A DNA stretch of 64,000 nucleotides from Planctomycetaceae bacterium (GTDB lineage: Bacteria; Planctomycetota; Planctomycetia; Pirellulales; Pirellulaceae): contig PBNZ01000024.1 of assembly GCA_002723275.1 (NCBI GenBank), forward strand, positions 66,688-130,687, in the 5' to 3' direction. Shown one piece after another: positions 10,219 to 18,906 of this stretch (positions within the stretch are counted from its first letter, which is position 1; each line of letters opens with the position of its first letter). The position numbers and the translations under genes are program-made. The notes beneath the pieces were generated by a model that saw only the letters and a list, made by a program, of their open reading frames with translations, did no database searches and was not told where the DNA came from.

Positions 10219-10560
10219 CTTGATTTAGCTTTCAATGTTTGGGCCGCTGGCCGAAATGGCTGTGGTGGACAGAGTTTCACCATTTTACTATTTTGTAGCT
10301 GGAGTTTCACGAATTTAACGTTCGGGAGCTCTAGCGTTAGATTCAGCCTTTGAAATATAGCCCTGCTTATTGATATTCAGTATCAATTTGATTATTATTT
10401 TATACGAATTGCCGCTTTTCAAGGGTTTTAGGGGGAATGAAACGCTGCACACGGGGGTGGAATGCACCGGTTCCGTGTGGCAAACGCGGAACGTGTTTAA
10501 TTAATTAAATAACTTATGTTCTTTATGGCTGCTGGCCTATTTTCGGCGGCCTGAGGAGCG
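10219..10560. promoter_or_regulatory. Divergent control region of the NRPS and PKS operons
   Basis: This 342-bp stretch separates the leftward NRPS start (10218) from the rightward PKS start (10561). The middle (about 10340-10420) is distinctly AT-rich and holds a 19-bp palindrome annotated separately. Another AT-rich patch (TTAATTAATTAAATAA) is at about 10498. Both operons should be driven from here. I could not place -35/-10 boxes with confidence. Confidence 0.7.
10369..10387. promoter_or_regulatory. Fur-box-like palindrome in the NRPS/PKS control region
   Basis: The site is ATTGATA-TTCAG-TATCAAT, a perfect 7-5-7 inverted repeat. Its inner 15 bases match 12 of the 14 defined positions of the Fur 7-1-7 consensus TGATAATnATTATCA. 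It lies 151 bp from the NRPS start and 174 bp from the PKS start. Thirteen of its central 17 bases also match the palindrome upstream of hemP in this window. Function as an iron-responsive operator is inferred. Confidence 0.5.
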
Positions 10561-13500
10561 GTGTCTGTTCACAATGGGTACCCGTCCCTGCGACCGATGC
10601 AAAACCAACCAGTTCCCGGTATGCCCACTGTCTCTGATTTTTTGACGTTTCGGGCGGCCCAGGACCCAAATCGTCTGGCCCTTCGTGTTGAACGACCGGA
10701 TCGAGTTGAGGACTGGGAAGACCAGTATTTTCCCGTCACATACGGGCAACTTCATGCTCAGGCTGCCGCCGTCGCAGCGAGCCTCCTGCAGGCGAGCTCA
10801 TTTTCGAGCGAATCTCAGCCGCGAGTGCTGGTCGCGACTCCGCCAGGAGTCGATTTCATTGCGTCCTTATTCGGCTGCTTTTTAGCGGGGGCCGTGGCGG
10901 TTCCAATTCATCCACCCACGGAATCGACGCGTCACCAGCGTAAGGTCCGTGGCGAGCGATGGGACAAGCTACTGGCAGATGCGAATCCCAGTCTTGTGCT
11001 AACGGACGCTCCATCGCAGGAACGCGTCCAAAAACTTCTGTCGCGTAATGTTCCCCTCATGACAACGAACTGTGCATCCGAAATCTTAGCGATGTCCAAT
11101 TCGGGGCCAGAAACAGAAGGTTCGGTTTCAGATAGACGACCTGGATCGGAACCAAGGTCTCCAGGCATCGATAGCGAATGCTTAGATGGGGACGGTCCTA
11201 GGAAGATTGCTTTTTTGCAATACACGTCTGGATCGACCGGAGATCCGAAGGGCGTGATCGTCACGCACGACAACCTTTCGCACAACCTGGAGCAGATTCG
11301 ACGGCGATTTCGACACGATGAGACATCGCGCGGCGTTATTTGGTTGCCGCCTTTTCACGATATGGGACTGATTGGTGGCATCCTGCAGCCGATTTACGCC
11401 GGTTTTCCGGTATTGCTGATGGATCCGGCTTCGTTTATTCGAAATCCTTTTCGCTGGCTCGAAGCTATCAGCCGTTTTCGTGGAACCACGAGTGGAGGCC
11501 CGAGTTTTGCCTACGAATACGCTGTACGCCGTATCTCGAAGCAACGCATCGAAGACTTGGATTTAAGTTGCTGGTCGGTGGCCTTTGTAGGTGCTGAAGC
11601 TGTTCGGGCTTCGTCGCTCAATCGCTTTGCGAAAACATTCGAGTGTTGCGGATTTTCGAAGTCATCGTTTCTTCCGTGTTATGGGTTAGCAGAAGCAACG
11701 TTGATGGTGAGTGGCGATCGAATATCTGATTTGAGAACGGTTTCCATTTCGGATGCCCCGGTCAGTACAGAGGCGCCGGGGCACCAACTCGAAGGAGGGA
11801 GCCAGTCCGCAAATTCCAAGAAGAACTTAGTCGATTTGGTTCCTAATGGGACACCTGTGGACGACTTGGACATACGTATTGTCGACCCCGAGACAAGACG
11901 CGAATGCCCGAGAGAACAGGTGGGAGAGATTTGGGTTGCCGGACCGAGTGTGGCGAACGGATATTGGAATCGAACAAAGGAGACGAAGGAAACGTTTGGT
12001 GCAACGCTGGTGCAAAACAGTGATCCCGAATCCAATCAGGTCGAACGTTCGTTTCTCAGAACCGGCGATCTTGGTTCGATTCAGAATGGTGAGATCGTCA
12101 TTTGTGGTCGAATCAAAGACTTAATCGTGATTCGCGGGCAGAACTTCTATCCGCCCGACTTAGAACGTTGTCTTGAAGAAGAGGTCCCCGGCTCTGTGGA
12201 GCAGTCGACGGCAGTGTTCTCGGTGGAAGACGATCATGCCGAACGACTGATCGTCCTTTTCGAAACGAGAAAAGCCATTGGCAACCAAGGGAATTCTGAG
12301 CGGCTGCAGATGATTCGAGCCGTGATCTCCCATCATTACTCGATTCAAGTGCAAACGATCGTTGGTGTGAAGACTGGCAGCTTACCTCGTACGACAAGTG
12401 GCAAGATTCGTCGGCGGGCTTGCCGCGAAGATTTTCTTGCCGGCAACTTGGCTAGGATTGTGAGTTGGTCTGCACCTGCAGATTTGTCACCATCAAACTC
12501 TACGGAGTCGATGCTGCCTGACGAAAATGTTGCATCGCCCCAAGCTGTTACGTCGGATCAAGTCCGAGACTGGCTTGTTAAGCTGCTTGCGGCAAGACTT
12601 GGGGTCTCGCCTGCTGACGTCTCGCCGACGCGGCCTCTTGCAGAGTTGGGCATTGATTCGTTGACGGCCGTTGAGATAGCGGACGCAATGACTCAAAAAC
12701 TCCAGCTCGCGGAGCCATTGCAGCCAACAATAGCCTGGTCTTACCCAACGATCGATGCGTTGATCGCACATGTTTGTTCCAAAGCTCAATCCGAGCAAGA
12801 TCCAGCATTAGAGTTGAACGATGCTGGTAGCGAGGGAGAAAGCGCCGGTGACCCAAATGGGCAAGATCAGACCTTGAAGCCGGTGGTAGAGAATTTACCC
12901 GCGCCGTTAGGTGGTGATTCGGAATCGATCGCGATCGTTGGAATCGCTTGTCGATTTCCGGGGAACGCCGATTCTCCAGAGGCATTTTGGGAGTTGCTGA
13001 GGGGCGGAGTCGATGCCGTCACGGAGGTTCCACCAGATCGATGGGATGTTGATGCCTATTATGATTCAAATCCCGAGACGCCAGGGAAAATGTATACCCG
13101 AGCTGGCGCCTTTCTGGATCGAATCGGTGATTTTGATCCAGAGTTCTTCGGGATCTCCCCGCGGGAGGCGGCGCATCTTGATCCTCAGCAACGACTACTG
13201 CTTGAATCGAGTTATCTGGCATTGGCTGATGCTGGTTTCGATCCACTCAAATTACAAGGGTCAAATACAGCCGTATTCGTCGGGATGACTCAGGATGAAT
13301 ACGCACAGAGAACCATCCGATCTGGTGACCCAATACAGATTCACCCTCATAGCGCGTTAGGAACATCGCGGGCCGTAGCAGCGGGAAGGATTGCCTATGA
13401 ATTCGGCCTGCAGGGGCCCGCAATCCAACTCGACACAACCTGCTCTTCTTCGTTGGTTGCTGTTCATGCCGCGTGCCAATCTTTGCGGACCGGCGAGGCT

Positions 13501-16500
13501 GAGTCTGCCCTTGCGGGGGGCGTCAATCTGATCCTTTCGCCGGAGTCGTCGATTGCGTGCTGTAAGTTGCAAGCGTTATCCCCCGATGGACGTTGCTACA
13601 CTTTCTCGGACCGGGCCAATGGTTATGTTCGAGGTGAAGGTTGCGCAATGATTGTCCTTCAGCGAGTGTCGGATGCAATCGCCGAATCGCGACCGATCTA
13701 TGGCATCATTCGAGGGTCAGCTGTTAATCATGACGGAGTCAGTAACGGATTGACCGCTCCCAATGGAAACGCTCAAGTCGCCGTGGTTCGCCGTGCCCTT
13801 GAGCAAGCTAAAATGCAACCATCCCAGATCGACTACGTTGAGGCTCATGGGACGGCGACACCGTTGGGAGATCCAATTGAACTGGAATCGCTTAGCGAAG
13901 TGTTTGGGGATCGTGATGCGCCACTCTTGGTCGGTTCAGTAAAAACCAATATCGGGCATCTGGAGTCAGCTGCGGGTATTGCCAGTTTGATCAAGGTCGT
14001 CTTGGCGATGCAGCAAGGAATCATTCCGGCTCATCTCCAATGCTCTAGGAAAACAAAACAGTTCAATTGGTCGCAGAGTTCAATTCAAATCGCGCGTACT
14101 CAGGTCGATTGGCCCCGACAAAACAATTCGCGTTCTGCGGGTGTCAGTAGTTTTGGGATGAGTGGGACGAATGCTCATGTTATCGTCGAACTGCCTGATT
14201 CGATCTCGCGACGAGCGTCTTGGGAGCATTCGAATAGTAGCGGTTCTGAATCGCACTCATCGCCATTTAAACGCCAACGCTTCTGGATTGAATATCCGGA
14301 GTTAACGTCGGATCGCTCAACAAAGAGCGTTCCCGTCATTTTAAATGCGGTTAACGAGATTCCACTTGGTGGAACTCGTATGCGCTGCTTCGATGCTAGG
14401 GTGGGGCAAGGCACTTTGTCGCAGCACCAGGTCTGTGGTGCGGCGATTCTTCCCGCGACGGTGCAACTATGGTTAGCTGGTAGTGCGTTTCAGCGAACGG
14501 GCCAGGAAATGTGGCAGGCGACGGATGTGCGTTTTTGGGAGGCTGCCTGTCTTTCTGACTCGGAAGATTCGCGGTTGCAGATACAGATCGTACCCGAGGC
14601 AGCGGAGGGATCTCAATTCGAACTGTACCAAGAAAACCCGGAATCCTGGGTTTTGAAATGTTGCGGTCGAATTGATGGCTGGGACGGTTCCCTTTCAACG
14701 AATCTTCTGCAGTACGAAATGCTACAAGGCATGCCACTTGAGTCAGGCATCCTTTACAGCCGATTTCGTGAACGCGGGATCGATTATGGTCCCCAGTTCC
14801 AATTGGTTGATGAATTAGTTGTTGCGGGTGATCTTGCAATTTCGCGGGTTTCGCTCTCTCCCAGTCGAGATTTTTGGTTGGCCCGATTGTGGGACGCTGG
14901 CCTGCAAAGTGCCGGTGCGCTGTTCGAGCCTGGTCGTCATACTCTCGTTCCGGTTGCATTCGAACGTTTTGCCGCTCATCAAGCCATACCTTTTGAGTCC
15001 GTACAGAAGGCCAATATTATTGTCCGCCGACGACAGGATTGCGTTGACATCTTGTGGCTAAGTCGTGAGCGGGTTCCGGTCGCAGAAGCAATTGGTCTCC
15101 AAGTGGCGCCGTTTGATCCGTCGGCGATCGACAAGCAGAATGTTCACACCACCAACCGTTCAGTTTCTGCATCAGTCGATTTGCACGGGTCTCCCTACTT
15201 TGAACTGTGTTGGGAGAAGCGTGCGAGGCCGCAAGGATGCGGGCAATTCTTTCGTTCTCCGCGTAATGTGTCTGACGCTGCAGGTCCCTTTGTCGAAGAA
15301 CTCTTTTCATCAAGCAGCTTTAAGGAATATGAAACCCAAGTCGCCTGCTGGAATGATCGTGCCAAGAGATATTTTGAGATGGCCGTTGCCAACGTTCCGG
15401 AATCATCGTGGGTTGAACCGTACGGAGCGTTAAGGGAACGAGCTAAAACGCATTCGGAATCAAAGCCGACAAGGGAGGTGCGGGACAAAACGTCGCGATT
15501 CGAGACTGCTCCTGAGGATCAGTTGGTTGATCGTGTGGGATCTCAGTTAATGGAAATTGTAGCCGGAAAAAAAGACGCCATGTCGGTCCTTTTTCCCGAG
15601 GGTAGCACGTCGCTTCTGGCTGAGTTGTACGAGTCGTCTCCGACCGGAGCCTTAGTCAACTCAGTTGTCTCGCAGGTTCTGCGAACGGTTTTTGATTCAA
15701 AGCCAGATCGGCCATTGAGAGTCCTCGAAGTCGGGGCTGGTACAGGCGGAACCACGAGCCATGTGATTGAGGAGTTGCAGAACGCCGGTGTCGATTTCGA
15801 ATATCATTTTACGGATGTGTCTCGATTGTTGCTGAATCAGGCTGAGCAGAGATTCAGTCACGAAGATCTGAAACTGAAGTATTCCAGCCTGGATATCGAG
15901 GAGTCTCCAGCAACGCAAGGGTTTGGGTACGCCGATTTTGATCTCGTCATAGCGGCAAATGTGGTACATGCGACGCGTTCGGTGAATGAATCCCTTCAGC
16001 ATGTGCGGCAGTTGTTGGCTGACGATGGACTGTTGCTTTTGGTCGAAACAACAACGCGTGAACCGTGGCTTGACCTGGTATTCGGTGTAACTGATGGTTG
16101 GTGGCGTTTTAAAGATCATGAACTTCGACCCGATCACGCTCTTGTCGCGGAAGATCAATGGCGAAAAGTTTGTTTGTCGGCTGGATTCAGCGATGTCGAA
16201 GTGCTTGCCGGTTGTGTCGTTGTTGCACAGCAGCAAAAGTCGGCAAGTCCCGCCCGGCCGCAGGCCGTTGCGTTGGCGGACGAAGTAATTGATGTGAGGC
16301 AGCTTGCGTCGAAAGAAACGATCATGACCTTGCCTCGCGTTTGTTCCGCGGATCTTGGCAGTATCGCCATGCGGAATTGCACGGAACTGTTGCAACTAGT
16401 TCAGTCGGTCCTCGCTCAACAGGATGCATCGAATCGACGCGTCATCGTCGTCGCCTCCAATGATTCCGCGGCCGACCGGTTGATCGCGTCTGCCTGTTGG

Positions 16501-18888
16501 GGACTCTTGCAAACGATTTCCATAGAGCACCCTGAACTTAAGGCAACACTGATTTCAAGCGACAGCCCGGAAGCCAGTTGGGACGAAATCTGTAATGGCG
16601 GTGGAGAGTTACGGATTGATCTTCGTGACGGACAGCGTGCCATTGCTAAGCTTGAGCAGGCAACGATTGATCTGAATGGTATGAAGGCGACTGTTGGAGA
16701 GGAAGATTGCAAATATGATTCATCGCTTGCCCAGGAACAAAAAGACGTTCATCGACTCGTTAGCGATGCTACTGGTACGCTCGAAGGGCTTCAATGGAAG
16801 TCTGTTTCACGACGAATGCCGGTTGGCAACGAGGTTGAGATTGAAGTTCATAAGGCTGGTCTTAATTTTCGAGATGTGTTAATTGCGATGGGGATTTATC
16901 CCGATCCAGCTGAGTTGGGATGTGAGTGTGTAGGGGTCGTCTCGCGGTATGGACCAGGCGTCACTGACCTGCAGGTTGGGGAGCGTGTTGCGGTTATTTC
17001 GAGTGGATGTTTTGCCAATTACGTCGTGGCACCTCGTGCCCTCGTCGTGCCAGTGCCGTCCGGCATGGATGCAAGTGTTGCTGCGTCATTGCCAGTTGCC
17101 TTTGCAACGGCGATTCTCTGCTTGCGAAATCTAGCGCGCCTTGAAGCCGGTGATTCAGTACTTTGGCACACGGCGACAGGGGCGGTGGGCCAGGCAGCTA
17201 TTCAAGTGGCACGGTCCGAGGGGGCCAGGATCATTGCGTCTGCTAGTCGCAAGAAATGGTCGAAGCTCAAGGAGCTTGGGGTTGAGGATGTAGTGGACTC
17301 ACGCAGTCTCGAGTTTGTCAATGACGTCCGGCGCATGACGCAAGGAAAAGGGGTGCAGATTGCCGTCAACTGTCTGCCGGGAGAGTTTCGCAGGGCAACG
17401 CTCGATGTAGTAGCCCACGGCGGAAGTTTCATTGAAATCGGCAAAGGCGAGGGATTAACCGCGGAAGAGATTAATCGGTTGAGACCGGATGTTAAATTTG
17501 AGTCGTTTGATTTGAGTAAGCTATGCCTGACCGATGAGGAGGCTGTTGCTAATTCACTGTCATTGGCCGTCGAAAACGTAAGGACAGGCCGATGGAGGGC
17601 GCCCGAAGTATGCGATTATGATTTCGTGCAGGCTGGTGAAGCGTTCCGGACGATGCAACAGGCAAAGCACACGGGAAAACTCCTATTGGATTTTGGCAGG
17701 TTAGCACCGTCGAATGATAATGGTGAAGAACGACTACAGCCGGCAGATAATTCGGTTGTTTTAATCACAGGCGGTCTTGGTGGATTGGGGCTCATGACCG
17801 CCCAGTGGCTCGTGGAACGCGGTGAAAAGCATCTTGTATTGTTGAGTCGAAAGGGAGTCGTATCGGAGCAGCAGAAAGAAGTCGTAGATCGGATACGTAA
17901 CAGCGGCGTCATTGTTGATGTGTTGACCGTTGACGTCTCGGATGCTGACCAGCTTGCCACCGCATTGAAGCGGTTTTTGGATGGGAGTGGGCCCCCGTTG
18001 CGCGGCGTGATACACGCTGCTGGCGTACTGGCGGATCATCGGCTTGAGCAACAAACCGAAGAGACCTTCCAGGAGGTATTCAAACCGAAAGCGATTGGAG
18101 CTTGGAATCTTCACGAGCTAACGAAAGATCTATCGTTGGAATATTTCATCCTGTTTTCATCCGCGGCGGGAGTTTTTGGAGCACCCGGTCAAGCCAATCA
18201 TGCGGTTGCCAATAGTTTTCTGGATGGCCTCGTGCAATATCGGGCTTCATCGGGATTGCCAGCATTAAGTATTGCTTGGGGGCCCTGGGCGGAGATGGGG
18301 GCAGCCACTCGTTATGCTGAGCAGGGCGAGCTCCGGGGATTACCCGGGGTTGAGCTGATTACACCAGATGAGGGCATTCGATGCCTGCAGGAAATTTTTT
18401 CGGTTCAACATAGAACCATTGTTGTTCTTCCGATCGATCGGAGTCGGCTGAATGAGTCTCGTTGGGTTCAAAACGTTGGGTTCGAGATTGCAGATGATTT
18501 AATCGATGTTTCGTCGAGTGGGATCGATACTGAGCCCTTGATTGATTTTAGCGACGGCAAAGAGTTAGGCGCATACCTGCGGGAAAGTCTGGGCCAAACG
18601 TTAGGCATGGCGCCAGATTCGATTGATTCATCGAAGGGCTTTTTTGAAATGGGCCTGGATTCCCTCACGGCACTTGAACTTAAGAATCGTCTGGAACGCG
18701 ACCTGCGGATCGAGTTGCCGTCGACAATCGCGCTGGATTATCCCACGCTCGATGCACTCCAGAAATATCTCAGCGGACTGATGTTTGAAAAGAGTGAGAT
18801 AGCTGAGAAGGATGCGATGGATGAGCAGAATGTTGCCGATGAACTCGATCGGAAGCTCAATGAACTTGATGATTACTTTCGACAATAA
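10561..18888 (+). CDS. Fatty acyl-AMP ligase/AT-less polyketide synthase (FAAL-ACP-KS-DH-MT-ER-KR-ACP)
   Basis: This 2775-residue loading and first extension protein has these parts in order: a fatty acyl-AMP ligase at about 20-610 (YTSGSTGDPKG, LPPFHDMGLIGGILQP, typical of FAAL and not of acyl-CoA ligases); an ACP with GIDSL near 696; a KS at about 789-1210 with active-site DTTCSSS near 960 and EAHGT; a DH with HQVCGAAILP near 1288 and a DAGLQ second motif; a C-methyltransferase with VLEVGAGTGGTT near 1721; an ER at about 2065-2380; a KR at about 2397-2620 with GGLGGLG; and an ACP with GLDSL near 2698. A charged C-terminal tail (DELDRKLNELDDYF) looks like a docking helix. No acyltransferase exists: the KS is followed at once by the post-AT linker motif FKRQRFW. 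His replaces the usual KR Tyr. The start is uncertain: GTG at 10561 sits 2 bases after GAGGAG, and ATGs at 10597 and 10621 are alternatives. Confidence 0.95.
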   Translation: MSVHNGYPSLRPMQNQPVPGMPTVSDFLTFRAAQDPNRLALRVERPDRVEDWEDQYFPVTYGQLHAQAAAVAASLLQASSFSSESQPRVLVATPPGVDFIASLFGCFLAGAVAVPIHPPTESTRHQRKVRGERWDKLLADANPSLVLTDAPSQERVQKLLSRNVPLMTTNCASEILAMSNSGPETEGSVSDRRPGSEPRSPGIDSECLDGDGPRKIAFLQYTSGSTGDPKGVIVTHDNLSHNLEQIRRRFRHDETSRGVIWLPPFHDMGLIGGILQPIYAGFPVLLMDPASFIRNPFRWLEAISRFRGTTSGGPSFAYEYAVRRISKQRIEDLDLSCWSVAFVGAEAVRASSLNRFAKTFECCGFSKSSFLPCYGLAEATLMVSGDRISDLRTVSISDAPVSTEAPGHQLEGGSQSANSKKNLVDLVPNGTPVDDLDIRIVDPETRRECPREQVGEIWVAGPSVANGYWNRTKETKETFGATLVQNSDPESNQVERSFLRTGDLGSIQNGEIVICGRIKDLIVIRGQNFYPPDLERCLEEEVPGSVEQSTAVFSVEDDHAERLIVLFETRKAIGNQGNSERLQMIRAVISHHYSIQVQTIVGVKTGSLPRTTSGKIRRRACREDFLAGNLARIVSWSAPADLSPSNSTESMLPDENVASPQAVTSDQVRDWLVKLLAARLGVSPADVSPTRPLAELGIDSLTAVEIADAMTQKLQLAEPLQPTIAWSYPTIDALIAHVCSKAQSEQDPALELNDAGSEGESAGDPNGQDQTLKPVVENLPAPLGGDSESIAIVGIACRFPGNADSPEAFWELLRGGVDAVTEVPPDRWDVDAYYDSNPETPGKMYTRAGAFLDRIGDFDPEFFGISPREAAHLDPQQRLLLESSYLALADAGFDPLKLQGSNTAVFVGMTQDEYAQRTIRSGDPIQIHPHSALGTSRAVAAGRIAYEFGLQGPAIQLDTTCSSSLVAVHAACQSLRTGEAESALAGGVNLILSPESSIACCKLQALSPDGRCYTFSDRANGYVRGEGCAMIVLQRVSDAIAESRPIYGIIRGSAVNHDGVSNGLTAPNGNAQVAVVRRALEQAKMQPSQIDYVEAHGTATPLGDPIELESLSEVFGDRDAPLLVGSVKTNIGHLESAAGIASLIKVVLAMQQGIIPAHLQCSRKTKQFNWSQSSIQIARTQVDWPRQNNSRSAGVSSFGMSGTNAHVIVELPDSISRRASWEHSNSSGSESHSSPFKRQRFWIEYPELTSDRSTKSVPVILNAVNEIPLGGTRMRCFDARVGQGTLSQHQVCGAAILPATVQLWLAGSAFQRTGQEMWQATDVRFWEAACLSDSEDSRLQIQIVPEAAEGSQFELYQENPESWVLKCCGRIDGWDGSLSTNLLQYEMLQGMPLESGILYSRFRERGIDYGPQFQLVDELVVAGDLAISRVSLSPSRDFWLARLWDAGLQSAGALFEPGRHTLVPVAFERFAAHQAIPFESVQKANIIVRRRQDCVDILWLSRERVPVAEAIGLQVAPFDPSAIDKQNVHTTNRSVSASVDLHGSPYFELCWEKRARPQGCGQFFRSPRNVSDAAGPFVEELFSSSSFKEYETQVACWNDRAKRYFEMAVANVPESSWVEPYGALRERAKTHSESKPTREVRDKTSRFETAPEDQLVDRVGSQLMEIVAGKKDAMSVLFPEGSTSLLAELYESSPTGALVNSVVSQVLRTVFDSKPDRPLRVLEVGAGTGGTTSHVIEELQNAGVDFEYHFTDVSRLLLNQAEQRFSHEDLKLKYSSLDIEESPATQGFGYADFDLVIAANVVHATRSVNESLQHVRQLLADDGLLLLVETTTREPWLDLVFGVTDGWWRFKDHELRPDHALVAEDQWRKVCLSAGFSDVEVLAGCVVVAQQQKSASPARPQAVALADEVIDVRQLASKETIMTLPRVCSADLGSIAMRNCTELLQLVQSVLAQQDASNRRVIVVASNDSAADRLIASACWGLLQTISIEHPELKATLISSDSPEASWDEICNGGGELRIDLRDGQRAIAKLEQATIDLNGMKATVGEEDCKYDSSLAQEQKDVHRLVSDATGTLEGLQWKSVSRRMPVGNEVEIEVHKAGLNFRDVLIAMGIYPDPAELGCECVGVVSRYGPGVTDLQVGERVAVISSGCFANYVVAPRALVVPVPSGMDASVAASLPVAFATAILCLRNLARLEAGDSVLWHTATGAVGQAAIQVARSEGARIIASASRKKWSKLKELGVEDVVDSRSLEFVNDVRRMTQGKGVQIAVNCLPGEFRRATLDVVAHGGSFIEIGKGEGLTAEEINRLRPDVKFESFDLSKLCLTDEEAVANSLSLAVENVRTGRWRAPEVCDYDFVQAGEAFRTMQQAKHTGKLLLDFGRLAPSNDNGEERLQPADNSVVLITGGLGGLGLMTAQWLVERGEKHLVLLSRKGVVSEQQKEVVDRIRNSGVIVDVLTVDVSDADQLATALKRFLDGSGPPLRGVIHAAGVLADHRLEQQTEETFQEVFKPKAIGAWNLHELTKDLSLEYFILFSSAAGVFGAPGQANHAVANSFLDGLVQYRASSGLPALSIAWGPWAEMGAATRYAEQGELRGLPGVELITPDEGIRCLQEIFSVQHRTIVVLPIDRSRLNESRWVQNVGFEIADDLIDVSSSGIDTEPLIDFSDGKELGAYLRESLGQTLGMAPDSIDSSKGFFEMGLDSLTALELKNRLERDLRIELPSTIALDYPTLDALQKYLSGLMFEKSEIAEKDAMDEQNVADELDRKLNELDDYFRQ

Positions 18889-18906
18889 TTAACACGGCGC
18901 GCGACA

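Noticed and set aside
10932-17960. Minus-strand frames of 100-230 residues inside the PKS genes
   Set aside because: Shadows of the PKS coding frames; composition is low-quality and no motif is seen.
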